NCBI GenBank assembly: GCA_040768845.1
Contig: JAXGME010000012.1
Location: 1 to 62,833, forward strand
Length of the DNA: 62,833 nucleotides
Source: JAEZHK01 sp040768845
GTDB taxonomy: Bacteria; Bacillota; Clostridia; Christensenellales; Aristaeellaceae
Reading direction: 5' to 3'
Shown here piece by piece: positions 51,888 to 60,108 of the stretch; the stretch's first letter is position 1, and each line of letters opens with the position of its first letter. A program made the translations under genes and the position numbers. The notes below the pieces were generated by a model. That model was not told where the DNA came from. It made no database searches and saw nothing but the letters and a program-made list of their open reading frames with translations.

Positions 51888-52726
51888 GGCAGCGCCCCCG
51901 GCTTTGGGGCGGGCCCCTTGGGGTTTCTGCGGTAGGGGGAGGCCCACTTTTCCAGCGCGGCCATCAGACGGTAGCTCAGAATGCCCACGATGGCGCTCAG
52001 AAACACGATCTGCCAGAACACGTAGATGGTCATCGCGTGCTTGAGGGACTGGCTCATCATCGTGCCCAGCCCGCTGCCGCCCTGCAGCGTGTCCACCAAA
52101 ATGGAGGCGGTGATGGCCATCGGCGCCGCGATTTTGAGCCCGGTAAAGAGGTAGGGCATTGAAAAGGGGATGAGCAGCTTTCTGTACACCTCGTACCGGC
52201 TGGCGGCCAGGGAAAACATGAGCTCGCGCTTTTCCCTTTCCACCGCCTTGAAGCCGGCCAGCGCGTTGGTGGCCACCGGGTAAAACGTCAGGATCGCCGC
52301 GATCACGATGCGGCTTTTGTCGATGGACTTGGTCAGCGCCAGCACGATGGGCGCCATGCCCAGAATCGGGATCATCTGGATGATCATCAGGTAGGGGAAA
52401 AGGGTCTTTTCCACCGCCTTGAAAAGGCTCATCACCAGCGCCAGCAGGTAGCCCACCGCCGCGCCCAGCACAAAGCCGATGGCCGCGCGGAACAGGGTAA
52501 TGCCCGCGTTGGACAGCACCAGCTGCAGCGCCGTCTGGGTGCCGTTGATCTTGCGGGGGTCAAAGACCGAGTAGAGGATCTGCCACAGGTGCGGCAGCAC
52601 GTTTTCCGGCGTGCGCTTGACGCCCGCGATGACCGTGGCGCCAATCTCCCAGACCACCACGAGCCCCAGGGTCCACACCAGCGTCACCATCCGGGGGGAG
52701 GCGAGCGCCTTTTTGAGGGCGGTCAA
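51884..52726 (-). CDS. ABC transporter permease (SsuC/ThiX type)
   Basis: The 280-residue permease has six membrane segments and the EAA loop FSLAASRYEVYRKLLIPFSMP near residue 190. The TTG at 52726 was chosen because GAGGGGG lies 8 nt upstream, within the end of the ATPase gene; the longer frame overlaps that gene and is not used. It is translationally coupled to the next permease (ATGA). Confidence 0.9.
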   Translation of the reverse strand: MTALKKALASPRMVTLVWTLGLVVVWEIGATVIAGVKRTPENVLPHLWQILYSVFDPRKINGTQTALQLVLSNAGITLFRAAIGFVLGAAVGYLLALVMSLFKAVEKTLFPYLMIIQMIPILGMAPIVLALTKSIDKSRIVIAAILTFYPVATNALAGFKAVEREKRELMFSLAASRYEVYRKLLIPFSMPYLFTGLKIAAPMAITASILVDTLQGGSGLGTMMSQSLKHAMTIYVFWQIVFLSAIVGILSYRLMAALEKWASPYRRNPKGPAPKPGALP

Positions 52727-52730
52727 AGGA

Positions 52731-53546
52731 TCACACCCCCTCGAAGCTGCCGCGGACCTTGGCGACCAGCGCGCCGAAGGCGGGCGTATCCTTGACGGCC
52801 AGGCGCCTGGGCCGGGGGATGTCGATGTCAACCACCGCCGACACGCGGCCCGGGTGGGGCGAGAGCACCACCACGCGGTCGGACAGGAACACCGCCTCGG
52901 CGATGTTGTGGGTGACGAACACCACCGTCTTGTGGGTCTTGCTCCAGATGGTCAGAAGGTCCTCGTTGAGCTTTTCCTTGGTGAATTCGTCGAGGGCGGA
53001 GAAGGGTTCGTCCATCAGAAGGATCTCCGGGTCGATGGCCAGCGCCCGGGCGATGCCTACCCGCTGCTGCATGCCGCCGGAGAGCTGGCCCGGGTACTTG
53101 CGGCCAAAGTCGTAAAGCCCCACCATGCCCAGCATTTCGCTGACGGTGGCGGTGCGCTGGGCCTTGGGCAGGCCCATCAGCTCCATCGGCATGCATACGT
53201 TGCGCCGGGCGGTGCGCCAGTCGTAGAGCACCGGGCTCTGGAATACGATGCCGAACTTCTTTTGCAGGCGCACCTGGCGGGGCGTCTGCCCGCGCACGGT
53301 GATGGCGCCCTCCGACGGCCGCTGCAGGTCCGCGATGGCCCGCAAAAGCGTGGTCTTGCCGCAGCCCGACGGCCCCACCAGCGATACGAATTCGCCCTGG
53401 CGGATGGCAAGGTTGACGTTGACCAGCGCGTCGATGGTCTCGCCGCCCTCCCTGTCCGGGAAGCGCACCGAAAGGTTTTCAATCAGGATCTCCGCGCCGT
53501 CCCCCGGCTCGGGGATGGGTTCGGGTTTTTTTCTGGCCAGCTGCAT
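52731..53546 (-). CDS. ABC transporter ATPase (SsuB/TauB/ThiZ type)
   Basis: The 271-residue ATPase has Walker A GPSGCGKTTLLR near residue 58, signature LSGGMQQRVGIARAL near 152, Walker B ILLMDEPFSALDE and H-loop VTHNIAEAVFLSDRV. This branch serves NMT1/THI5-type importers for taurine, thiamine precursors, riboflavin and pyrimidines. ATG 53546 has GGAGGT 7 nt upstream; the ATG at 53552 is too close. It is the first transporter gene, 84 bp after the iron dehydrogenase, with a small imperfect hairpin (AATGGCG/CGCCATT) in the gap. Confidence 0.92.
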   Translation of the reverse strand: MQLARKKPEPIPEPGDGAEILIENLSVRFPDREGGETIDALVNVNLAIRQGEFVSLVGPSGCGKTTLLRAIADLQRPSEGAITVRGQTPRQVRLQKKFGIVFQSPVLYDWRTARRNVCMPMELMGLPKAQRTATVSEMLGMVGLYDFGRKYPGQLSGGMQQRVGIARALAIDPEILLMDEPFSALDEFTKEKLNEDLLTIWSKTHKTVVFVTHNIAEAVFLSDRVVVLSPHPGRVSAVVDIDIPRPRRLAVKDTPAFGALVAKVRGSFEGV

Positions 53547-53630
53547 GGTCATACCTCCGATTCTGGTCGTTCCGGAACAGCAAAATGGCGCAAGGAACGC
53601 GCCTTACGCCATTGTAAGCGGGGGATATAC

Positions 53631-54779
53631 CTAGTAGAGCGCCTCGTACAGGCGGGCGACGTCCCCTTCCGCGACCTCGCGGAGGGTGTTCGCCGGGCTG
53701 CCGCTTTCGATCGCTTCCCGCGCCATCCGCGGGATCGCGCGGTAGAAATCCGCCTTCGGGATGCCGTAGGCCGCCGGGGTGGGGATGCCCAGATGGTCGG
53801 CCAGCGCCGCCAGCGCCCGGATCAGCGCCTCCGCGGCCTGGCGGTCGTCCCCGCCAAACCCGGCCGCGCCGGTCCGCCGGGCCAGCTCCGCAAATTTTTC
53901 CGGCCGGCCCGCCGCCGCGAAGGACAGGCAGGGCACCAAAAGCATCGCGTTTGACAGGCCGTGGGGCACGTGAAACCGGGCGCCGATGGGCCGGCTCATG
54001 CCGTGAACCAGCGTGACGGAGGCGTTGGAGATGGCCACCCCCGCCTCGTACGCGGCCACGGCCATCTCCGCCCGGGCGGCGGGGTCCCCGCCATCAAAGG
54101 CCCGGGGCAGACTTTTGAGGATGCGCCCGGCCGCATCGGCGGCGTAGGGATCGGTCAGCGGCGTGGCTCTTTTAGAGGTGTAGGCCTCCACCGCGTGGGT
54201 CAGCGCGTCCAGGCCGGTATGGGCGGTGAGATCGGGCGGCGCGGAAAGCGTCAGCGCAAAGTCCACCACGGCCACGTCCGGCAGCAGGCATTCGCCCCGG
54301 AGCAGGAGCTTCGCGCCCCCCCGGCTGTCGGTGATGACGGTAAACTTCGTGGCCTCGCTGCCGGTGCCGGCGGTGGTGGGAATGAGCGCCATTTTGGGCA
54401 GGTTTCCGGTGATTTCGCGCCCGGCGTGGGCCACCACGCGTCCGGGCAACGCCGTGCGCACCGCGATGGCCTTGGCGCTGTCCAGCGGGCTGCCGCCCCC
54501 CAGGCCGATCAGATGGTCGCAGCCGCCGTCGGAAAAGGCCCTCGCGCCCGCCTCGATCATTTCGTCGTCCGGCTCGCCGGGGATGTCCGAAAAAACCGAC
54601 CACGCCACCCCCGCCCGCGCCAGAAGCGCCGTCAGATGCGCGAAGCCCCCGCCTTTTTTCACGGTATTGCCCGTGACGATCAGCGCCTTTTTGCCAAGGC
54701 GGCAGATGTCCTCCGCCGCCGCCTCGAGGGCGCCCTCGCCAAAGACCGTTCGGGCCGGAAGTTTCAGAATACAGGCCAT
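53631..54779 (-). CDS. Iron-containing alcohol dehydrogenase, likely malonic semialdehyde reductase (PydE-like)
   Basis: The 382-residue group III iron alcohol dehydrogenase has the cofactor motif GLGGGSPLDSAKAIAV near residue 92, TTAGTGSEATKFTVIT near 136, and metal ligands expected in Asp of LDALTHAVEAY near 192-200 and His of VHGMSRPIGARFHVPHG near 257-271. It lies 11 bp after the aminotransferase gene in the pyrimidine operon. The expected substrate is therefore malonic semialdehyde, giving 3-hydroxypropionate. A role of this kind for an iron dehydrogenase next to a beta-alanine aminotransferase is known in Gram-positive uracil catabolism. The function is inferred from context; the fold is certain. 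ATG 54779 follows GGAGGGACGC. Confidence 0.85.
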   Translation of the reverse strand: MACILKLPARTVFGEGALEAAAEDICRLGKKALIVTGNTVKKGGGFAHLTALLARAGVAWSVFSDIPGEPDDEMIEAGARAFSDGGCDHLIGLGGGSPLDSAKAIAVRTALPGRVVAHAGREITGNLPKMALIPTTAGTGSEATKFTVITDSRGGAKLLLRGECLLPDVAVVDFALTLSAPPDLTAHTGLDALTHAVEAYTSKRATPLTDPYAADAAGRILKSLPRAFDGGDPAARAEMAVAAYEAGVAISNASVTLVHGMSRPIGARFHVPHGLSNAMLLVPCLSFAAAGRPEKFAELARRTGAAGFGGDDRQAAEALIRALAALADHLGIPTPAAYGIPKADFYRAIPRMAREAIESGSPANTLREVAEGDVARLYEALY

Positions 54780-54790
54780 GCGTCCCTCCG

Positions 54791-56113
54791 TCAGATCATC
54801 GCGTCCACTTCAAAGAGCACTTCGTCCAGCTTCTCCATCTCCTCCGCCAGCTGGGCCTGGGTGATGATGAGCGGCGGCGCGACGAGGATCATGTTCTCGT
54901 GGGTGTAGGTCATGAAGCCCCGCTTGAACAGCCTGCCCAGAACGTCCTTCATGACGCCCTCGGGGTCCTTGCCGTAGGGCACCAGCGGCTCGCGGGCGGC
55001 CTTGTCGCGGACCAGCTCCACCGCGGCGAAAAGGCCGATGGCGCGCACGTCGCCCACCGACGGATGGGCCTCCTTCATGGCCAGAAGCCGCGCCTTCAGC
55101 GCCGCGCCGACGGCGCGGACGTTGTCCAGAATCTTCGCCTCCCCGTAGTAATTGACGCAGGCCACCCCCGCGGCGCAGGCCAGCGGGTGGCCGGAGTAGG
55201 TGAGCCCGCAGGAGAGCACGTGGTCGTCAAAGTAGTCCGCCACCGCCCGCGACACCGCCACGCCCCCCAGCGGCACATAGCCGCAGGTGACGCCCTTGGC
55301 GAAGGTGACCATATCCGGCTTCACGCCGAAGTGCTCAAAGGCGAACATCTTGCCGGTGCGGCACCAGCCGGTCATCACCTCGTCCAGGATCATCAGGATG
55401 CCGTACTTGTCGCACAGCGCCCGCACCCCCGGCAGGTAGCCCTCCGGCGGGATGATCACGCCGTTGGAGCCGGTGACGGTTTCCAGCACGATGGCGGCCA
55501 CGGCGGCGGGGTTTTCATAGACGATCTGTTCCTCCAGCATGGAAAGGTAGTATTTTGTGACGGCCGCCTCCGATTCAAAGGGCACCGGCGCGCGGTAGAC
55601 GTAGGGGTCAAAGAACTTCACAAAGCCCGGCACGCCCGGCTCCAGCGCGAAGCGCCGGGGCTCACCCGTCAGGTTGCCCGCCCCGAAGGACGAGCCGTGG
55701 TAGCTGCGGTAGCGGGAAAAAATCTTGTTGCGCCCGGTGACCATGCGGGCCATCTTGACGGCGTTTTCGTTGGCGTCCGCCCCGGCGTTGGTGAAGAACA
55801 CCTTGGCCATGTTGTCCGGCATCAGCGAGATGATCTTTTCGGCCAGCGCCGCCCGGCTTTCGGCGCCGTAGGAGGGGCCCACAAAGCAGAATTTGTCCAC
55901 CTGCGCCTTGATGGCGTCGCCGATGGCCCGGTTGCCGAACCCCAGGTTCATGTTGACCAGCTGGCTGGACATGTCGGTAAAGCGCCGGCCCTCGTCGTCC
56001 CAGAAGTAAATGCCCTCGCCCCGAACCACGGGAATGGGGTTGATGCTGCGCTGCGCGCTCCAGGATTGCAGGTTGTATTTCTTTAATATGCATTTCATGG
56101 ACTCGCCGGTCAC
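54791..56113 (-). CDS. Class III aminotransferase, likely beta-alanine aminotransferase (PydD-like)
   Basis: The 440-residue PLP-dependent omega-aminotransferase would transfer the amino group of beta-alanine to a keto acid, giving malonic semialdehyde. It shows FFTNAGADANENAVKMAR near residue 105, the aromatic YHGSSFGAGN near 138, LILDEVMTGW-type ILDEVMTGWCRTG near 245 (PLP aspartate) and the PLP lysine in TFAKGVTCGYVPLG near 275. The GTG at 56113 follows AGGAG with 8 nt spacing. It is the first gene of the operon, behind a consensus promoter and a leader hairpin. A different omega-amine substrate is possible. Confidence 0.87.
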   Translation of the reverse strand: MTGESMKCILKKYNLQSWSAQRSINPIPVVRGEGIYFWDDEGRRFTDMSSQLVNMNLGFGNRAIGDAIKAQVDKFCFVGPSYGAESRAALAEKIISLMPDNMAKVFFTNAGADANENAVKMARMVTGRNKIFSRYRSYHGSSFGAGNLTGEPRRFALEPGVPGFVKFFDPYVYRAPVPFESEAAVTKYYLSMLEEQIVYENPAAVAAIVLETVTGSNGVIIPPEGYLPGVRALCDKYGILMILDEVMTGWCRTGKMFAFEHFGVKPDMVTFAKGVTCGYVPLGGVAVSRAVADYFDDHVLSCGLTYSGHPLACAAGVACVNYYGEAKILDNVRAVGAALKARLLAMKEAHPSVGDVRAIGLFAAVELVRDKAAREPLVPYGKDPEGVMKDVLGRLFKRGFMTYTHENMILVAPPLIITQAQLAEEMEKLDEVLFEVDAMI

Positions 56114-56125
56114 GGGATCATCTCC

Positions 56126-56169
56126 TAAAATTAACGCGCGGCAATGGTTTGCTGCTCCATTGCCGCGCG
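56126..56169 (-). promoter_or_regulatory. Leader hairpin with U-rich tail before the aminotransferase gene
   Basis: A perfect 13-bp stem (56135-56147 with 56157-56169) with a 9-nt loop is followed on the minus strand by TTAATTTT and then the AGGAG ribosome binding site. It lies wholly in the 73-nt leader and looks like an attenuator or a terminator used for control. Confidence 0.6.
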
Positions 56170-56192
56170 CCTCGTTTTATGAACTTGCAAGG

Positions 56193-56221
56193 AGTATATC
56201 TCAATGCTGCAATTTTGTCAA
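56193..56221 (-). promoter_or_regulatory. Promoter of the pyrimidine catabolism operon
   Basis: On the minus strand TTGACA (56216-56221), 17-bp spacer, TATACT (56193-56198). TTGCA words in inverted order flank the -10 (56184 and 56207) and could be PucR contact sites. Confidence 0.8.
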
Positions 56222-56346
56222 GCGGCAGAGGCTACAGTTTTTCTTGTGCATCTGCACAGCGCGCCGGGAGATTGTTAAAAAAACCCGAAGGACCGGGGCT
56301 GCCCGGGGCGTGCCGGGCTGTATTTTTGCCCAGAGGGGCGCGCCCT

Positions 56347-57492
56347 TTACAGGATCTCCCGGATGTGGAGCCCTGTGGCGAGCATCAGCATGTCCTTCTG
56401 CACCATGGGGTCCAGGCCGGTGATGGACCTGATCTTTTTCAGCTGGTTGGTGACGGTGTTGCGGTGCACGTAGCGGCTCTGGGCGATCTTCACCAGGTTG
56501 CCGTTGAGCGCCTGATAGGCCAGAAGCAGCCCCGTCAGCTCGGTCCGGTTCTCCCGGTCGTACTTTTCCAGCGGGCCGACGGTCTCCTGGTAGAAGGCGC
56601 GCAGCACGCTTTTGTCCTCCACCGCGCACAGGATTTTAAAAAAGCCCAGCCGGTCGTAGCGGGCCACGGTTTCGCCGCGGCGGCGCGCCATCTGCATGGC
56701 GGACAACGCGCGCTCGAAGTTGGCGGTCTGGTCGTAGATGCCCTCCTGGTTGGAGCTGACGCCCACCCGCAGCGTGAGCCCCGGCAGGTCCGCCGCCGCC
56801 AGCGCGAGAAAGTCTGCGAGGAAGGTTTCGATCTCGTCGGCATCGTAGTTGACCAGCACCAGTATGCGCGTTTCCTTATAGGAAAAGGATACGAACAGTT
56901 CGTGCAGCCGCCGCGCCGCCGCCTCCGCGATGCGGGCGACGTCCATCTCCCGCCAAGCCTCGCCCTCCGCGCCGACGCACACGAAGGCGAAGCGGCTGCC
57001 CCGCTGGTAGCCGTAGCGTTCCAGCTGCAGGGCCTGGGCCTCCACATCCCCCACCTTGAACAGGATGTTCTTGATCAGCGACGCAATGGTCTCCTCCGCG
57101 TGCTCGTTGCGCATGATGCGGTGGCAGAAGTCCCGGGTCATGTCCACCATGCGGGTTTCCCAAGGGATGGTGAAAAGGGGCAGGTTCACCTGATCGCAGT
57201 AGGCGATGAGCGAAGGGGGGATCTCCCTGGTATGGGGGCCCAGGTTGACCACAAAGGCGCTGGCGCCGTTGTCCACGAGGCGCCGGGCAAAGCTCAAAAG
57301 CCAGTCGCCGCCCCGGTTCATGATGCCCGCCGTGAACACCAGCTCCCCGCCGTGCAGAAAGCCGGTCACAGCCTCGTCCTCGATGATGTGCACCCACTGG
57401 ACCAGGCCGTTCATGCCGCCCTTCCCGGCCACCAGACTCATGCCGTAGAGAAAGGTGGCGTTTTTGTAGAGCTTGCGCACCATGATCGCCAT
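56347..57492 (-). CDS. PucR family transcriptional regulator
   Basis: The 381-residue regulator has an N-terminal PucR purine-catabolism domain (VQWVHIIEDEAVTGFLHGGELVFTAG region), a middle GGDEF-like CdaR segment and a C-terminal HTH_30 (LVKIAQSRYVHRNTVTNQLKKI near residue 345). PucR/CdaR proteins activate nitrogen-compound catabolic operons when the substrate is present. It lies immediately upstream of the pyrimidine operon in the same direction, so it is the natural controller. The ATG at 57492 follows GGGAGG with 7 nt. A weak terminator (4-bp stem plus seven T) is at 56277-56297. Confidence 0.88.
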   Translation of the reverse strand: MAIMVRKLYKNATFLYGMSLVAGKGGMNGLVQWVHIIEDEAVTGFLHGGELVFTAGIMNRGGDWLLSFARRLVDNGASAFVVNLGPHTREIPPSLIAYCDQVNLPLFTIPWETRMVDMTRDFCHRIMRNEHAEETIASLIKNILFKVGDVEAQALQLERYGYQRGSRFAFVCVGAEGEAWREMDVARIAEAAARRLHELFVSFSYKETRILVLVNYDADEIETFLADFLALAAADLPGLTLRVGVSSNQEGIYDQTANFERALSAMQMARRRGETVARYDRLGFFKILCAVEDKSVLRAFYQETVGPLEKYDRENRTELTGLLLAYQALNGNLVKIAQSRYVHRNTVTNQLKKIRSITGLDPMVQKDMLMLATGLHIREIL

Positions 57493-57505
57493 CGCGTTGC
57501 CTCCC

Positions 57506-57542
57506 AAAAAGGCGCGAGGGCGCCGCATGTGCGACGCCCTCG
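57506..57542 (-). promoter_or_regulatory. Terminator-like hairpin in the pucR leader
   Basis: CGAGGGCG (57515-57522) pairs with CGCCCTCG (57535-57542), with four inner pairs. On the minus strand it is followed by CGCC, TTTTT and directly the GGGAGG of pucR. It lies downstream of the pucR promoter, so it either attenuates pucR or is the former terminator of asnB. Confidence 0.55.
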
Positions 57543-57559
57543 TCCCTCAAGTTGGGGCA

Positions 57560-57588
57560 ATTATAGCACACTCCCCGCCGCCCGTAAA
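57560..57588 (-). promoter_or_regulatory. Promoter of pucR
   Basis: On the minus strand TTTACG (57583-57588), 17-bp spacer, TATAAT (57560-57565). Confidence 0.65.
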
Positions 57589-57615
57589 GCGCGCGCGTGT
57601 TACGCGCGGCGGACG

Positions 57616-58041
57616 TCATTCGATCCGCACCCGGTACTTTTCCAGCCAGTAGTCCACCTGCAGGAGGTAGGCAATGGTCTGCGGCGCGGTCATCAGCTGG
57701 CCGTACCAGTTCTGGACGGGTTCTTCGGCCAAAAGCGCCTCGGCCCGGCTCCGGCGGACGATGGTCCACAGGGGCGCGCCCGGGGTGGCGATCAGATCCC
57801 GCAGCCGCTGCGCGACCAGGCGCGCGTAGGCGGGGTTGTGGGTCTTGGGGTAGGGGCTTTTTTTGCGCGTAAGCACCTTTTCCGGCAGGTAGTCCGCCAT
57901 CGCCCGGCGCAAAAGCCCCTTTTCAAAGCCGCCCAGCTCCTTCATCGGCCAGGGCACCGAATAGAGGTATTCCGCGATGCGGTGATCGCAGTAGGGCACC
58001 CGCACCTCAAGGCCGGAATACATGCCCATCCGGTCTTTCCT
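57616..58041 (-). pseudogene. asnB: Asparagine synthetase, 3' portion (split gene)
   Basis: The C-terminal end of AsnB without its beginning. The frame runs from RKDR at 58041 through MGMYSGLEVRVPYCDHRIAE, VPWPMKELGGFEKGLLRR and TRKKSPYPKTHNPAYA to the TGA at 57616. The family continues LLE-x-KDRM-MY-GLEVRVP at exactly the place where the 5' portion stops. Joining 34870 to 58033 restores the frame (codon GA|C). There is no promoter or ribosome binding site for this part, and it starts 25 bp after the recombinase stop. It holds residues needed to complete the synthetase domain, so the present arrangement should lack AsnB activity. Confidence 0.92.
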
Positions 58042-58065
58042 ATCATGAAAAGATTCTAAAGGAAA
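58020..58065. other. Inferred recombination site attR (recombinase side)
   Basis: On the minus strand, the recombinase stop is followed by an A/T-rich arm (TTTCCTTTAGAATC, TTTTCATGATAGG), the core AAAGA (58038-58034) and then the asnB 3' coding arm (CCGGATGGGCATG). Joined to the arm at 34871, the two A/T-rich sides form an imperfect dyad around the core (CTTTTCAT-type and rc CTTTTATA), as expected for an attP. Confidence 0.7.
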
Positions 58066-59622
58066 CTATGGCTCCGAACCCGAGACGGTCAGTTCTCCGG
58101 CGTTCGTATAGTGGATATCCATGCCTTCGTCGGTGACGTAGACCGCCTTGATGAACGCGCGGGCGATTCGCTTTTTCTTATCAAAGGGGATCGCGTCCCA
58201 GTCCGTTATCGCCGCGACGACCGAATCCATCGGCAGCGCGCGGCGCGCCTTTCCGGAGAGAATCTGATTCAGCTTCGCAAGTGTTTCCCGCTTTTCCTTA
58301 TCCAGATTTTCAATCGCTTCGTTGATGTAGCGCATGACCGTTTCATTTGCCATGGGGATCTTTGCAAGCATCGCGCTGATTTCCTCATCCACTTTTACAA
58401 GGCGGATTTTCAGCTCGTTTTCCTCTTTGCTCTCGCGGCTGACGCCGATGCTGTTCACGCCGGAAACCATGTTCCGGATCTCGGGGATCAGCGCTCCGGC
58501 CACCGCCGCTTCGATGTCCTCAATAAGGAATGTCTTTTTCCGGTCATAGCAGATGCGCAGCTTCCGTCCGCCGCAGGCAATGTACTTTTTGTCCTTATAG
58601 CCATTGACGACGTTTATTGCCATTTTGCAGTATCCGCACTTAATGATTCCCGAAAGCCAGGTGTGGCGGCCCTTTCCCGTGTTCTTGACCTGCCTGTTAT
58701 GGTCCAGCTTGTTCTGGCAGGAAATCCATGTGTCAGAATCGACAAGGCCTTCATGCAGGCCCAGCGTTACAAAGCTCTTGGAGATGTCGGTAAACCGGCT
58801 TGTCGTGACGCCTTTGCGCTCTCCGTAGAGGTAGCAGCCGTTGCGTCCGATATAGTCTTCCACGCCGCTGTTCATGGTCGCTCCCTTATTCTTCAGGTAG
58901 AGGAAGACGTCGGCGTCCGCCCGCACGTAGGCCGGATTCCGAAGAAGCCGGCCCAGAGATACGCTTGTCCATGCCCTTTGCCGGTTGGTCAGCACCGCCG
59001 CTTTGTTGAGCCTTGCGCATATTGCGCCCAGCGCCACATCCGTCGTCGCGTATTCCTGAAACAGCTGCCTGACCCGTTCGGATGCAACCTCATCCGCCTC
59101 GTAGGTATAGGTTTTTTTCCCGCCATGGAATGTTTCGACCTTTTTGAACCCGTAGGGCGCGGCGCCGCCCAAATAGAAGCCGTCTTTGCCCCTGGAATAG
59201 TAATTATCGCGCACCCGTTCCTGAATCGTCTCGCGCTCAAGCTGGGCAAAGACCATCGCGACATTGATCATGGCCCTGCCCATCGGCGTCGTGGTGTCGA
59301 TCGGGTCGCTGTATGAAACGATGGAAACGCCGTGCTTTTCAAAGACCTCAAACATATTGGCAAAGTCAATGATCGCACGGCTGATCCTGTCAAGCCGGTA
59401 TATGATGACCTTTTGAATTTTCCCGGCGCGGATATCGTTCATCATCTGCGCAAACTGGGGGCGCAGCGTGTTCTTCCCGCTGTATCCCCGATCCGCATAG
59501 ACGGTGCATTTTTCGCCGGGCAAGGCTTTTGAGCGGCAATGCGCAATCTGACTTTCGATGGAAATGCTGTCTTTTTTGTCTATGGACTGGCGCGCATAGA
59601 TGGCGTCCACCACCCCAATCAC
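58066..59622 (-). CDS. Large serine recombinase (site-specific integrase)
   Basis: The 518-residue serine integrase has an N-terminal resolvase domain with catalytic serine 13 (IYARQSIDKKD), the arginine motif YADRGYSG and the active-site stretch YRLDRISRAIIDFANMF near residue 75. These are followed by the PF07508 recombinase domain (GGAAPYGFKK onward), a zinc ribbon (IKCGYCK ... ACGGRKLRIC near 330-360) and a coiled-coil region (KVDEEISAMLAKI, ENLDKEKRETLAKLNQIL). Enzymes of this class recombine attB with attP directionally and need a partner factor for the reverse. The GTG at 59622 has no strong ribosome binding site; a GTG three codons later is better placed behind GGGGTGA. Its stop lies 27 bp from the core of the inferred att site. 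Base composition is lower in GC than that of neighbours. Confidence 0.95.
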   Translation of the reverse strand: MIGVVDAIYARQSIDKKDSISIESQIAHCRSKALPGEKCTVYADRGYSGKNTLRPQFAQMMNDIRAGKIQKVIIYRLDRISRAIIDFANMFEVFEKHGVSIVSYSDPIDTTTPMGRAMINVAMVFAQLERETIQERVRDNYYSRGKDGFYLGGAAPYGFKKVETFHGGKKTYTYEADEVASERVRQLFQEYATTDVALGAICARLNKAAVLTNRQRAWTSVSLGRLLRNPAYVRADADVFLYLKNKGATMNSGVEDYIGRNGCYLYGERKGVTTSRFTDISKSFVTLGLHEGLVDSDTWISCQNKLDHNRQVKNTGKGRHTWLSGIIKCGYCKMAINVVNGYKDKKYIACGGRKLRICYDRKKTFLIEDIEAAVAGALIPEIRNMVSGVNSIGVSRESKEENELKIRLVKVDEEISAMLAKIPMANETVMRYINEAIENLDKEKRETLAKLNQILSGKARRALPMDSVVAAITDWDAIPFDKKKRIARAFIKAVYVTDEGMDIHYTNAGELTVSGSEP

Positions 59623-59683
59623 CCCGTCTGTATTTTATTCCGCTCTGACTCAAAATACGCTTATAGGCGCTGCCGCCAGATTG

Positions 59684-59836
59684 CTATTGCGGGTCGCTCA
59701 GAATTTGAACCAACTGTTCAACCGCCTGGTTCCTTTGGGCCTCAGCTTCCGCCGGAGTCATTGCCGGACGATAAATGCGGATGGAAATACCCTCATACTG
59801 CGCGGTACGGGACAGCACATATTCCCCGTCTTCCAT
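59684..59836 (-). CDS. Small protein upstream of the serine recombinase
   Basis: 50 residues, MEDGEYVLSRTAQ then GISIRIYRPAMTPAEAEAQR to ILSDPQ. Short proteins with an R(I/V)YRP-LT-EE-type core are commonly found directly before serine recombinases in clostridial mobile elements; their role is unknown. The ATG at 59836 follows GGTGGTGGAG, and the gene ends 61 bp before the recombinase start. The frame is open upstream to 60016, but that part looks non-coding. Between 59837 and 60043 I see nothing else. Confidence 0.55.
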   Translation of the reverse strand: MEDGEYVLSRTAQYEGISIRIYRPAMTPAEAEAQRNQAVEQLVQILSDPQ

Positions 59837-60043
59837 CGCTCCACCACCCCGGCCAACGTATGCGTTTGCGCCGTGAAAATATGCCGGGGCGGCGACGCGC
59901 CGGGCGGGCCCGCCTGCGCGGGGAATGGCTTTGGCGGATTCAGCCATGCTACTACGGGGCAAGCGCGGAAATAATTGCCGAAAAGGCGCCGTAAACCGGG
60001 CGTCTTTGGCAAACAAAAGCGGAGAATGAGTTTTGAAATCATC

Positions 60044-60072
60044 TTGACAGCTAGATTAAATTATGGTACATA
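60044..60072 (+). promoter_or_regulatory. Promoter upstream of the exported protein and hppA
   Basis: TTGACA (60044-60049), 17-bp A/T-rich spacer, TACATA (60067-60072). Confidence 0.7.
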
Positions 60073-60108
60073 TAGACTGGTTACAATTTGACCTTTGGGG
60101 GAGTTTTG

